A stretch of DNA of 64,000 nt. Origin: Rotaria sordida. Its lineage: Eukaryota; Rotifera; Eurotatoria; Philodinida; Philodinidae. The stretch is taken from contig CAJNOL010000577.1 of assembly GCA_905250125.1 (NCBI GenBank), forward strand, positions 57,859 through 121,858, given 5' to 3'. Both the position numbers and the translations under genes were made by a program. The notes beneath the pieces were generated by a model. It saw only the letters and a program-made list of their open reading frames with translations. It did not search any database and was not told the DNA's origin. This document shows, one piece after another, positions 37,543 through 48,530 of the stretch. Within the stretch, counting starts at the first letter, position 1. Every line of letters starts with the position of its first letter.

Positions 37543-37868
37543 GAGAGAGGCTGCTGGTCCTTCACCTCAAACTCAATATTGTGAAAAATCGATCACGAAT
37601 TCAGATTCCTCGATCCCAAAAACTTTCCATCAAACTTCATAGAAAATCGTTATTTTCTCAAAACAATGTATCCCTGATGAAAAAAATCAAATTCATAAAT
37701 TTTTAGAAACAAATTATTATAAATTCTTGAATTTTTCATCAGGGACATGCTATTTTGGGAAAATAACGGTTTTTTAAAGTTTGATCAAAGGTCTTTGGGG
37801 TAGAAGAATCAGAATCCGTAATCAGGTTTTCAAAATATTGAGGTTGAGGTCAGGGGACCAGCAGCTCT
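37543..37868. mobile_element. Foldback element, about 325 bp
   Basis: Inverted arms of about 145 bases run from AGAGGCTGCTGGTCC to GGACCAGCAGCTCT, meeting in ATTCATAAATTTTTAGAAAC. Internal matches include TATCCCTGATGAAAAA with TTTTTCATCAGGGACA. Non-coding. Confidence 0.8.
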
Positions 37869-37869
37869 A

Positions 37870-38490
37870 TACTAATATCAATATCAATACCAATACCCAT
37901 CAATACCAATATCTCAATACTAGACTTCTGCAAAATGGTCACGGTCACGGTCACGGTCACGGTCACGGCGTCTCGTGACCGTGACCGTGACTAGTTTTCG
38001 AAAAATTGGCGTGACTGGGATCGTGACCGTGACTAAATAGCTCGTGACCGTGACCAAATGGCTCGTGACCGTGACCAAATGGCTCGTGACCGTGACTTAA
38101 CAGTGAAAAATTTTGATACTAAAAGTCTGATTTTTGTGAAAAAAAATCAAAATTTTAATTGATTTATGGGTTTTCTTTGTTTTGTCACAGGAAAAATCTA
38201 CGAAATCAATTTAAATCTTGATTTTGTAGCACAAAAATCCAGCTAGTAATCCAAAATTTCCGTGGCCGTGACGTGACCGTGACTAGTTTCGAAAAATTTC
38301 CGTGACTATGAACGTGATCGTGACCAGCTAGCTCGTGACCGTGACGTGATCGTGACTAGTTTCGAAAAATATTCGTGACTATGAACGTGACCGTGACTAA
38401 GCAGCTCGTGACCGTGACGTGACGTGACTGAAAAATCGTGGTCACGCAGAAGTCTACTCAATACCGTATTGATATTTATACATCCCTAAA
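37870..38490. repeat. GTGACC/GGTCAC array inside an inverted-repeat element
   Basis: The plus strand carries GGTCACGGTCACGGTCACGG, then flips to CGTGACCGTGACCGTGAC, a strong hairpin. A 21-base unit (CTCGTGACCGTGACCAAATG plus G) repeats near 38040-38100, and a unit of about 75 bases containing CTAGTTTCGAAAAATTTCCG repeats near 38281-38430. Flanks CTCAATACTAGACTTCTGC and GCAGAAGTCTACTCAATAC form terminal inverted repeats, so the whole is probably one element. Confidence 0.75.
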
Positions 38491-38764
38491 TAAGGGATTA
38501 AAATAAGATGGTTAGAATAAGGAAATAGATTAAAGAGTCAGAATAATCTTATAGATTAAGGGAATAGAATAAGAGGTTAGAATGAGGATATAGACTAAGG
38601 GGATTAGAATAAAAAGATAGATTCAGGCGGTTAGAATAAGGGATTAGAATAAGCATATAGAATAAAAATATAAATTAAGGAGATAGAGGTAGGGGTTAGA
38701 TTTAGAGCGCAGGTGTATATACCAGGAAAGAGATTCGATAGAGTACTATAGGTAGAGACGTATG

Positions 38765-39310
38765 GATTACGGTACACCAACAGTTGAGTCTGCGACAGTT
38801 GAGTCCCGACATTTGAACCTTCCAACAATGGGACCTCCCGACAGTAGAGCCTCGACATTTGAGCATCTTCCTCCCCGCCTTACCAGCATTCACCTTCAGT
38901 TGCATCTATACTGAAGGGCTACTGGGATTTATTTTTTTGAGATTTATTTTTTATAGAGGATTGATTTATTAACTGAGGATTTATTGGAACTTATTAACTG
39001 TATCAGTATTTCAGTGCACCCTCATCCTTGCCCTTACCCCCGCGCTCACCTTCACTAAGTCTTTGCCCTGACCCTCACTAAGCTCTCATTCTCAGAAACT
39101 ATGCAGGATTTATTTCAAAATGTATGAGGATTTACTAAAAAATCCCAAAAAATCCCAAAAATATAAATCCTGGTAGCTGCTGCTCACTCTTTATCATACT
39201 GAGCAATGTATATAAAGTTTATCATAGATTTTGATCAAAGTTACATATGGAAGGCTCAAATGTCGGGACTCTACTGTCGGGAGGCTCAAATGTCGGGGGC
39301 TCGACTGTCG
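38765..39310. repeat. CGACATTTGAG / CGACAGTNGAG short-motif clusters, inverted
   Basis: At 38778-38862 the motifs GACAGTTGAGTC, CGACATTTGAACC and CGACAGTAGAGCC follow each other at 15-20 base spacing. At 39248-39310 the same motifs occur on the other strand (GGCTCAAATGTCGGG, CTCTACTGTCGGG). Between them lies a C-rich run (CCCTTACCCCCGCGCTCACC). They may be the subterminal repeats of one non-autonomous element. Confidence 0.55.
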
Positions 39311-40014
39311 TATCACCATGGATTGCTATAGGCTTAGTGTGATTGCATTGAAATCGATACGAAACTTAGCCTACGAAACCATATTCATACGATACTTAAA
39401 AAGGTTTCGATTTCGTTACAAAATTCGGAACCTTTTTTAAGTCCCGTATGGTACCATTTTTTTTTCAGTGAATGGATGCTGAAAAGAGTCATTTGATTTG
39501 GTAAAATTAATATTAATTCAATATTTTTACATTTTGGGAGGAGAGGCGAGTCTTATAATAATGGGATAGTTGAAATTTGGAAGTTTTTGAATTTATTCAT
39601 TAATGCTAATTGATGAAATTCCAATCAATATGGCACATGATAGACTGCTATTGTGTGTCCATGTATATGACATTAGATCTGAAATGAAACGTTCTCTAGT
39701 TGGAGAAATCTTCATTATTCGGCAAATTTAAAGAGAAGTCTTATAATTTTGGGACACCCCGTATTTTTGAGTGATGGAACGTGATTTGGAGCAGATCGAC
39801 TTATTGTCTACTCTTGGTAATTTTAAGTGACTTTTGTTGACTTTACCTGACTTTCACTGATTTTCGGTTGTTTCAAATAGCCTCTTTTCTCCCTTGCGAT
39901 CATCACACAGCAGCTAACAGGAAAGATCATTTTCTCTTTCCGCTTATGAGAAAGTATGCACTTTGATGCCAATATCATGACAGAACATGCAATCTGTTGC
40001 TCTTGTTTTCAGCT

Positions 40015-42195
40015 ATGGAAGAAAACGAGCTGATTGCACTACAGAATGATATTGACAATTTATCTCATCCTTCTTTCGAAAATATACTGGTGGAATGGAA
40101 ACAGGTCGCCGAAACAAATTCTCTACCCGTATTTACTATGAACGAACTCCAACATGGCTGGTATTTAGCTCAACAAAGTTCCCTGATTCGACTTATTTAC
40201 TGCATGTACAAAGAAAACATTCTTGATTCGAATGTAGACATGTTTGCATTAATTTGTGATGATGGTGAGACTGTCTCTCTGACGAATATGTATGACGTAC
40301 AAATGTACATTTACAATCGAGATTTAATGAAACATTACACACTCTATTTTCAATCTCCGCAATTTCTTCTCGTCGACAATGTATTGACATTTATGGATCA
40401 AATTTTAAAAATTCGAGTTCAACAGAAACAGAAACACTCCGAACGAAGATGGTTATTGTTCACTTACGAGTTGTTGGATTCTATCCACAATGAAATGTTA
40501 GTATTGGCATACAGACGTCGCGTATTCGAAGATATTCGAGAAAGAAATAAAGAATACACGAATATGTGGACATGGATAGTCGCCGAAAATATAGATGCGA
40601 ACAATTTATTTCTTCAACGTTTCGCATCGTACAGCAGTCATCGTACTCATCCATTAGCCTACTCGAGAGTTGAATTACAAGAAGAGATAGATCCAAATGG
40701 ATGTGTGTATGTGCGAAGTGACGGTCAATCACCATATGCATCATTGAAAATGACAGATTTGATATTCACCATCGGAGCGTTTGGATTAAAAACTAATTTA
40801 ATCATGACAGCACTCAAAGCAGATAGTTGCCGAGTCTCTTCAATAAAACACAAAAGTTATTGTGATTTTATTCGCCAACAATATCCCACTAGTTATCAAC
40901 AATGGATCAAATGGTTGGAAGAAGACAAACAACTGTCTGAAAACGATTATGTTCCTCTCATGATGAATCCTATCACAATGAGTTATCTCCGAAATCATAA
41001 AAATTTAGCTAAGGAAACAGGAGATTTAGTGATACCAGAATCAAATATGGCTACACTTGAAGCATTACCAACAATGACGGCTCGGACGTATTTGCCGTTG
41101 GAGAAGAGCAATTTGGATCATCTTAAATTGCCCATTCCATTATTTATTACAAGTAACACAAACTATACAATTGTGCGTCAGCTCATTTTATGTTTGTTTA
41201 ATATAGGTGTGAAACGTCATATGGCACCCACACGAGTTCATAACGCTGCTACAATCAGTCATTTGCTCGAGAAAATTATCGGCATTAATTACTATTGCCA
41301 ATCACCCGTTCAATATGAGCGTGTGAATGTTCCACCATTGGATAGTAAACTACAAAAAGTGTTGAGAATCGCACCGGAATCATTGTCGATCTGTTGGAAT
41401 GACAAGAATGATGAGCAACGATACTTAGATGCATACATTCTCGGATCTATATTTCGTGAAAATCCTCGATTATTTGTTGAATCTCATCAGATCAGTGTAG
41501 AACTGAATGGTTTATTTGAAAATTCTCCATTTACTAACGACCAATTTGTTATCGATATCATCAAGTCTTCGATGAAAGATGATAATATTTGTCAATGGTT
41601 CGAAAACTACGTTCATGTCGTCATTTCTGGTCAATTGCGTTTATTAGCGCTGTATGGGATATGCTTGGAACCTCATCAACAGAACACAATCGTCCTATTT
41701 AATCGACACACTGGTCAGTTAGAACAAACGTTAAATCAAGATTTTACCGATAATATGCAAATACACGAGCCGACATTAAAATTGCATGGGATAAATATGC
41801 GAGCTGTTCTTCATCGACCACCTACATCACCAATCAAGTACTTGAATGAAACGGTAAATACACCGTGTAACCAATTGTATCACACGATGATCGAAAGTCA
41901 TCTAATACCTCTTGTATGTGTGTTGACGAATAAATTCCAATACATCTCATACAATACTCTCTTGGAAATTATCCGAAAGTCGATCCGTTCAACTTTTGAC
42001 GAGGCAAAAGACGACTTTTCGCAAATGTATGCAGATGATTTGGATAAAATTCGCGAGTACACTGACTACGTAGAGCAAATGGAACGAATATTCTTTTCAA
42101 AGCAAGTTAATATCAAAGCATTGTTAACCATGAAATTGAATCAAACAATTAAAGTACCTATCGTATTCAATGATAATCAACTGTTTTCTTTCTGA
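40015..42195 (+). CDS. IucA/IucC (NIS siderophore synthetase) family protein, likely horizontally acquired
   Basis: An uninterrupted frame of 726 residues. I start at ATG 40015; codons upstream look like a 3' splice acceptor (TTTTCAG, two bases before ATG). The C-terminal half has LYGICLEPHQQNTIVLF followed by LNQDFTDN, the (Y)G-EaHxQN ... RDF block of NRPS-independent siderophore synthetases. SSHRTHPLAYSRVEL near residue 210 fits the N-terminal substrate region, and TARTYLPLE / LKLPIPLFITSNT fit the central part. In bacteria these enzymes join citrate or related acids to amines using ATP. The usual HPWQ motif (here VPLMMNPITM) and the Arg of RDF are replaced, so the activity may have changed. 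The family is essentially bacterial; the absence of introns and the transposon-rich surroundings fit horizontal transfer. Assignment is by motif only. Confidence 0.75.
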   Translation: MEENELIALQNDIDNLSHPSFENILVEWKQVAETNSLPVFTMNELQHGWYLAQQSSLIRLIYCMYKENILDSNVDMFALICDDGETVSLTNMYDVQMYIYNRDLMKHYTLYFQSPQFLLVDNVLTFMDQILKIRVQQKQKHSERRWLLFTYELLDSIHNEMLVLAYRRRVFEDIRERNKEYTNMWTWIVAENIDANNLFLQRFASYSSHRTHPLAYSRVELQEEIDPNGCVYVRSDGQSPYASLKMTDLIFTIGAFGLKTNLIMTALKADSCRVSSIKHKSYCDFIRQQYPTSYQQWIKWLEEDKQLSENDYVPLMMNPITMSYLRNHKNLAKETGDLVIPESNMATLEALPTMTARTYLPLEKSNLDHLKLPIPLFITSNTNYTIVRQLILCLFNIGVKRHMAPTRVHNAATISHLLEKIIGINYYCQSPVQYERVNVPPLDSKLQKVLRIAPESLSICWNDKNDEQRYLDAYILGSIFRENPRLFVESHQISVELNGLFENSPFTNDQFVIDIIKSSMKDDNICQWFENYVHVVISGQLRLLALYGICLEPHQQNTIVLFNRHTGQLEQTLNQDFTDNMQIHEPTLKLHGINMRAVLHRPPTSPIKYLNETVNTPCNQLYHTMIESHLIPLVCVLTNKFQYISYNTLLEIIRKSIRSTFDEAKDDFSQMYADDLDKIREYTDYVEQMERIFFSKQVNIKALLTMKLNQTIKVPIVFNDNQLFSF

Positions 42196-42609
42196 TGTTG
42201 TTTAATTTAAGGGAACCCCTTTCCAGGGTTTCTGAAAAACGGTCTATCAGAAAATTTTAAAACTTTCAGGGCAAATATATCTTGAGAGTGAGTTTATATG
42301 AGAAAGATTCAAGCATCCATGCGATGCGTTTCGATCTTTGCTAGAGATCAACATCAGGTAAATTCGAAATTGGCTAAGTCACTATGGACATGTTTCGAGT
42401 TGCGATGAAAAATTTTAATCTAAAATAAGAACATACGGTAATGATGTAGTGAATGGTTTATTTTAAAAGAAAAGTACATATCAAATGAATATGTTTTTAG
42501 TTTGTGATTATGTATAGTTGTTATAGTTTACTTGATGTTCATAGAAAATGTACGTTTGTTTGTATTCACTTGATTGGTTTTGAAGAATAGTATGAAGTAG
42601 CTGTTGTTT

Positions 42610-43670
42610 ATAATGTCTCCATTTTGATTAACATTTCTTATGGTGGTTTCTTATGTATGAAGAAACTCTTGAGAGTACGATTGGTGTTTGCCAATATCCG
42701 AACTTTGACATGTTCAACTGGTGATTTAGGAAATGCATAATATATTTTCCACTATTTGTAGAATTCTTTTGGTAATTGGATAGCAAGACCACTATCGAAC
42801 AGATAATACGGATACATCAATTGTCGATTTCATATCTGTGGTTGTAATACGACTGGTGTTTTAACTGGATCTTGCATCATAATTTGAAGTTGTTTCTCAC
42901 AGTATATAGATTGATATAATCAATTTTGATGTAAACGATGATAAGTCTGTTCATTTGGTTGATTTAATAGAGGCATTCGATCATTGAAATGAAAGAATCG
43001 ATTGAATTGTTTAGAAATAAAGTTGTATGAATAACCGTTCAATAATAATGACATATCAATTTGAATACATTCTGAATTAAAATCATTGACATATGAAGAT
43101 ACGAGTAGCACGTAATAATGCTGCGTGTGGAATATTACGATGAATATGACGTGGATGATCTCATGTATAGGCTGAGCAAAAAATTCTGGGACACTCAAGA
43201 ATGACTTCCCAAAATTCCCTCCATTAGTAAATTGGTCATAACTCCGCCTAGACTTTCTAGAAAATAAACTCATTATATACCATTCGATGCGCCTTGAAAT
43301 TCTCTACAAGATAGTATATTTGGTTTCTCAATTCTGAATATGTCATCTTATCTGACAGAGTCCTTTAATTCGAATAAAATATAAAATTTTGGGAAACCAT
43401 TCTTGAATGCCCCAGAATTTTTTGCCCAGCCTATATATGGTAAAATGTGAGGTTCAGCAGTTGGTTTATGATAAATAGATGTTCGTAATTGTTTATTTGC
43501 ACTCGTAATAGTGACATCGAGAAAATGAAAAGATGTGCTCATTGTAGGTTCAATTTTGATAGTATTATCTTTACGTCGTAGTTTTTCAAGTTTACCATTG
43601 ATTTCTTCGTTGGTTTGATTTGTTGTCATAAAAATATTATCTACATATCTATACAAAAGAACAAACAACC
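42610..43670 (-). mobile_element. Penelope-like retroelement fragment (broken)
   Basis: Minus-strand pieces match a Penelope-type reverse transcriptase C-terminal part: a YVDNIF active-site block, SFHFLDVTITSANKQLRT, IYHKPTAEPHILPY, and further downstream PKEFYK and SPVEHVKVRILANT. Only the 3' part remains; it has several breaks and is not functional. A MITE is inserted into it. Bdelloid Penelope-like elements of the Athena group are known near telomeres, which fits the surroundings. Confidence 0.7.
43167..43436. mobile_element. MITE, about 270 bp, inserted in the Penelope-like fragment
   Basis: Terminal inverted repeats GGCTGAGCAAAAAATTCTGG and, at the right, CCAGAATTTTTTGCCCAGCC, next to TATA on both sides. 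The inverted similarity continues inward (CAAGAATGACTTCCCAAAAT with ATTTTGGGAAACCATTCTTG). It separates the ILPY-encoding part of the older retroelement from the rest. Confidence 0.85.
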
Positions 43671-43714
43671 GAATAAAAATTTGTTTATATTAGAAATATT
43701 TTACTAATCTTCGA

Positions 43715-43880
43715 TAAAGGACCCTGTCTGATAAGATGGCCTATATAGAATTGAGAAACCAAATATACCATCTTGTAGAGAATTTCACGGCGCATCGAAT
43801 GGTATATAATAAGTAGGTTTTCTAAATAGTTTGGGAAGAGTTATAATCAATTTACTGATAGAGGGTAGAGTCCAAAATGG
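43715..43880. mobile_element. Partial, inverted second copy of the 43167 MITE
   Basis: GATAAGATGGCCTATATAGA, ATTGAGAAACCAAATATACC and CGCATCGAATGGTATATAAT are reverse-complement matches to the interior of the 43167 element. The outer TIR is missing on one side. Confidence 0.65.
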
Positions 43881-44038
43881 TGATACATAGCTAATCAGTA
43901 TAGTCCATATAAGTTAGTCAAAGGATATCGTAAAAATATATTCCTTACATACGATTGTGTAGAGCTTTTGACGGGCTACAAGTTTATATATCCAATATCT
44001 TTAATCACATAGTATTCAGAAGAAAAAAAAGATGGTTT

Positions 44039-44110
44039 GAGTGTGGGTGTGAGGTATGAGTATGGATGTGGGTGTGGATGTCATTAAAGAAGAGACCAAC
44101 ACCCACACCC
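44039..44110. repeat. Telomere-like hairpin (loop in reverse orientation)
   Basis: G-arm GGATGTGGGTGTGGATG preceded by GAGTGTGGGTGTGAGG; loop AAAGAAGAGACC, the reverse complement of the usual TCTCTTC block; C-arm AACACCCACACCC. Confidence 0.75.
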
Positions 44111-46495
44111 TATTTTCCATACTTTTCTTTCATGAGTATAAATTTTGATTGGATTTTTTTTCTCATTTTTTGCCTTTAACTATTATCAATTATAGTTCCA
44201 ATGACAAAATCAATTGTAAATAGAAAAATGGAATTTTATAATAAAAAAAAATGATAGAAAAATAAAATGTCTATTTTTTATTATACGAGATCGGATATTA
44301 TATCGTTGAAGTTCTTTCCTGAATTACTTGTAAATTAATAAGAGAAAATACAATTGATTCTAGCATTTCATCTATTCTAAATATTTTCAACATTAATGAA
44401 AAAATATTTTCGAATAAATTGATTTAAATGCTGAACTCAAGAAAACAGATTCACGAAAAATAAACAAAAACACACTATAATTAGTAAAGATAGTTTTACA
44501 ATTGGAAAAAGACGCATAAATGTAAATAAAATCGAACGTTTCAATGACTTCATACTTGCTTAACACGTTGCAATGTCTATACTCTCTAGCATGATCAATT
44601 ACTTAAGATTTGACAGTAGAACTGGACTAGCAATATAATATAACTGAGCATTCTTTGGATACACATGCAAAACTGAGATGTTGATGATCTAACCTATTTC
44701 GTTTGATTTGATCTACTCTGACCGATTGTGTAAAAGCTAGATCAGTTTCATCTTCGTAGACTAGAGATCGTGTCAATAGGATTTGTATAAACGAATTAAC
44801 TCGTCTATTTCAATCTCGAAAAACGTCTTTCAATTGTGCAGTTATTCAAACAAGATTTTCTGTCAGTGACAAGAAAATCATCTCAGTATGATGGTGTACA
44901 TTCCTGATATATTCTTACTCATTATCATTTTGTATAATTTGTTATTAATTAGCAGATCATAATACATATTCAAGCCAACTAATGAAGTCGTCCGGCAAAG
45001 TTGAATTCTGTTGTAATTGTTTTCCTTTCTAACTACCTGTCTTTCGAAAGATTTGCAAATATAAGATAGAATGAGCATACGAGACAAAACATCATTTCCT
45101 TATGTTTTGAGCTAAAGTATGCAATAAAAAATTGGTATGAAATCTAAACAAATTTTATAGAATTATTTTTGACAGATCTCTTAAAAAGTTATCTCATCAT
45201 AATATAGTACAAAGAGTACCAAAAGTACTATCTTGAACTGATTGAATACCTTCTATTGAGATTAATACTCAAAAAGAACTTTCCATCGAACTTCCGTCCA
45301 TTTCATGATACCATCATACATTCAAGAATTTACTTCAGTTGGTTGTAATAATCCAATGCAATGCTGATTTATTACTATACTGTTTTCAACCACTAATAAT
45401 CGTCTTATTGTACGATCTGCAAGCCATTCAGCTTCATACATTTTTCCAAGTTGATCACTAAAATATTCGCAATGTGAAAAACATGTTTTTCTTCTCTCAT
45501 CATCATCCAATTTGAATTCCTTGATAATATTTTCTCATGTATTTCGATTTGCGTCTGTCATTCAACCAGATATTTCAATATCATAACAAAATAGTTAACC
45601 TATGTAATTTCTTGTTTTATGGCTTGTTTCACAACATTTATTACTTCAACATCGAACATCGTAACTTGGTGTATTCAAAAATCTTTATGATCAAGTCAAA
45701 ACAAGACGAATTTAGGTGACAATTCGATAAATGAAGATCTCATAAAACCTTGTGAAACTTGAAAATTGAAAAAGTTAAATCTGATTTTCAAATTTTAGAA
45801 TAGATTGATTTAGTTTTTTGTATTGTAATTAATTTAAAAAAAACAAGAACTTTATGTCAAACATTTTCAGAAAAGTATATTCTCGATGACAACTGTTAAA
45901 AATAGTTTATTAATATTAATAGTTGATTTACAATGAAAATTCATTATTGAGTACTTGGGAATATTTTAATGGTAACATTTTTCCAAGAATTTTTTAATGT
46001 CTTTACAACACAGAAACAAACGTGCGTTATTTTTTTGCCTCTTGAATAAAATAGAACCACAAGGTAAATGTTGACATATACTTTATTCATGGTTTTACAA
46101 CTCATCATTTTTATGAGTTGTAAAATTATTTTATAAATAATGTTTCATATGGTGTAAATATTGATTAAGTCATATGAGAAATTAGTTTTTGAACTATTGA
46201 AAATGTTACATGAATTTTAAATAAATCATTAGATGAGTTTTTGACATCAGAATAGTGACATGTCAGAGATATCTGTAATTTTGTTTTTGAATTATTCATT
46301 GCTGACAGAAGACATAAACATGACCTTTGATACAATGATAAATCGACTCTTGGACGAGATATACGGTAAGCAAAAAAAAAAGACTTTTTTATTCTTTCTT
46401 GGTGACATTTAGTGATAACATGGCAGTTTCTTTCGCTGAATATCATTTTGACTAGCAAGTGACCAAAACAGAATATAATTATTTAATTTTCATTC
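44111..46495. other. AT-rich stretch; one possible coding relic
   Basis: I see no secure gene. On the minus strand, 45322-45534 reads ENIIKEFKLDDDERRKTC and continues to LLQPTEVNS and a stop, about 70 residues of protein-like composition with no partner exon that I can join. It may be a last exon or a decayed gene. Confidence 0.35.
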
Positions 46496-47455
46496 ATGGC
46501 ATCTTTAATGAAATGGTCTGTACCAGAAACCATTGGTATTGCTATAAATAAAAGTCAACAAGAATTTGTTGTCATCAGTTGGAATGTATTGCATATGATT
46601 CATGAAATAAATTATGTAAATGATTCAAGTCCAGTGATCAATCGTTATTCGATTAACAACGATTGGTCAAATGAAAAACTACGACTTAATGATATTACAA
46701 AGACATTAAGTGAACTACTAATCAAGCACTCTACTATGGAGTGTTTCATTTGTCTACAAGAAGTGCCCGGTGATTTACTGCCAATGTTACATGAAATGTT
46801 CGATTCTCATGCGAACTCAACCTTAGCAAGTAAACCAATAATGCATATACAAACTTACTCACGTAAACCGCGCATTCGAGGAAGACAAGGAAGTTCTGTC
46901 TACATTGACTCGAATGAAAGTCTCGTCACGATTCATTATAATCCAGACATCATTTCTACGGAAAAAGCAACTGGATTGGAGAATGAAAAAAAAAGTGTTC
47001 TTTGCAATGATCAAGTTCTATGGACACCCTGTCCTACTGATCCTGGTAAAGGTGCTCTTACTGTAACAACCACATCTGGTTTAAGTGTTGTGAATGCACA
47101 TGTGCCATATAACAATCAAGCTGCCTCACTATTGTTGAGAAATATCTTATGGCCTGAAAATAATAATCCATTTGTATTCGTTGGTGACATAAATCGTGAT
47201 TCTAAAGCCTTCATGAATATAGTCGCCAAGATTACCATTAGAAAGCCTTCCTTCAGTCTACTATTTCCTATCACAACACGCAAGCCTACTAGAGTTGGTT
47301 TACGCCCGGACGGTACTCTCTACAAGGTATGGATCGATCATTATCTCGTTTCAACATCACTCAAACATTTAGCTATATCTCCTGCAGTGGTCTGTGATGA
47401 TGTCGGTGATATTTCTGATCATTATCCCATCTTACTTCAGTTCAAAAATATATAG
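46496..47455 (+). CDS. Endonuclease/exonuclease/phosphatase-fold hydrolase
   Basis: A single-exon frame of 319 residues with the full set of family landmarks. VVISWNVLH carries the Asn (residue 30), CLQEVP the metal-binding Glu (residue 89), VVNAHVPYN the His strand, FVFVGDINRD the Asp/Asn pair, WIDHYLVS the next block and DISDHYPILLQF the terminal Asp-His. All catalytic positions are present. The superfamily covers DNase I, Mg-dependent nucleases, CCR4/nocturnin deadenylases and inositol phosphatases; the sequence does not decide between them. No signal peptide is seen. CAAATAAAAAC just after the stop is a likely poly(A) signal. Confidence 0.88.
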   Translation: MASLMKWSVPETIGIAINKSQQEFVVISWNVLHMIHEINYVNDSSPVINRYSINNDWSNEKLRLNDITKTLSELLIKHSTMECFICLQEVPGDLLPMLHEMFDSHANSTLASKPIMHIQTYSRKPRIRGRQGSSVYIDSNESLVTIHYNPDIISTEKATGLENEKKSVLCNDQVLWTPCPTDPGKGALTVTTTSGLSVVNAHVPYNNQAASLLLRNILWPENNNPFVFVGDINRDSKAFMNIVAKITIRKPSFSLLFPITTRKPTRVGLRPDGTLYKVWIDHYLVSTSLKHLAISPAVVCDDVGDISDHYPILLQFKNI

Positions 47456-47659
47456 AACCTGCAAATAAAAACACTTGATGTTTCCTATTGCCTCCTTTCC
47501 TCGCTTGATAGTTTACTACATACGTATTTATCCCAATACATCAATCCTATTACACTTTTTTTAAATATTTTCATGAAACATTTCGTAGATCAGAATTGAT
47601 TGTCATGTATTCAATGCTCTATCGATACGTTACTCTCAAGAACTTGTACAACTTCATCA

Positions 47660-47970
47660 AATTCCACTAATTTTGAATGGCCACAATTTATTCCCTAAGT
47701 AAAATTATTAAAATACTAAGCTGACTTTTGTCCAGTAAAATTTGAATCTGTTACTCAGTACACAAATTGACTGCTTAGTGAAAATATTGAACGTTCAGTT
47801 AATTTATAGTTTCTCAGTAATAAAAATATTTACTAAATTAGATAATTCATATCTCCGTAAAAATTTTTTTTTGCAAAGTTAATAAATTGAAATCATAGTT
47901 ATAAAATAAAATCGGTAAGTAAAAATTATTACTACTAAGTAATTTCAAATAAAGACTAAGTGTGATTATC
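47660..47970. repeat. Degenerate (C)TNAGTAA-rich stretch
   Basis: CTAAGTAAAAT, CCAGTAAAAT, CTCAGTACA, CTTAGTGAAAA, CTCAGTAATAA and TAAGTAAAAATT recur in about 300 bases just before a telomere-like hairpin. This resembles the AGTAC cluster beside the hairpin at 34608. Confidence 0.4.
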
Positions 47971-47978
47971 TAAGATAG

Positions 47979-48036
47979 GAGGGTGTGGGCGGTTCCAAGG
48001 AGATAAGACCTACACCCACACCCACACCCACACTCT
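47979..48036. repeat. Telomere-like hairpin
   Basis: G-arm GAGGGTGTGGGCGG, loop with AAGGAGATAAG, C-arm CTACACCCACACCCACACCC. It lies 0.5 kb past the stop of the EEP-fold gene. Confidence 0.8.
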
Positions 48037-48530
48037 ACAAATAAGTTATTGATGTTATTTAAATATATGATATCCAAAATCATTCACACGCTTGAACAAT
48101 TACATTTAGACAATCATTAGTTGTTTGTTAAAACAGTGTTTTTTGCATGTCTCTCATATCTTATCATGTCTTCAAGTAGCAGACCAAAAGTCCGTTACGA
48201 TTTAAAGGACTCACTAGTCTCCTTGCATAGTTCGACATACATTCATAATCGCGTTTCACAAATTTTCATATCCAAGTCGTGGCTTGCACGAAATTTCTGT
48301 CAAACTTTTAATAATATATCACTTCAACAATAATCGATACACTCCATTAATCATCTATCTAGGTAGTAAATAGTTTATTCAAATAAATTAAAAGAAATTT
48401 AGTATGAATTTATCAATAGAATTATGCTTCAATGTTGACTGTTGACATTGTTAAATTGAAAAATTCTTGAAGAAATATATTGATTTTTTCTAAAACAAAA
48501 TTAAAGTTCAAGAGAATTTAACGAAAATTA

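Noticed and set aside
48121-48333. Plus-strand frame of 70 codons after the EEP-fold gene
   Set aside because: It has no motif, weak composition, no relation to the upstream gene and no splice signals.
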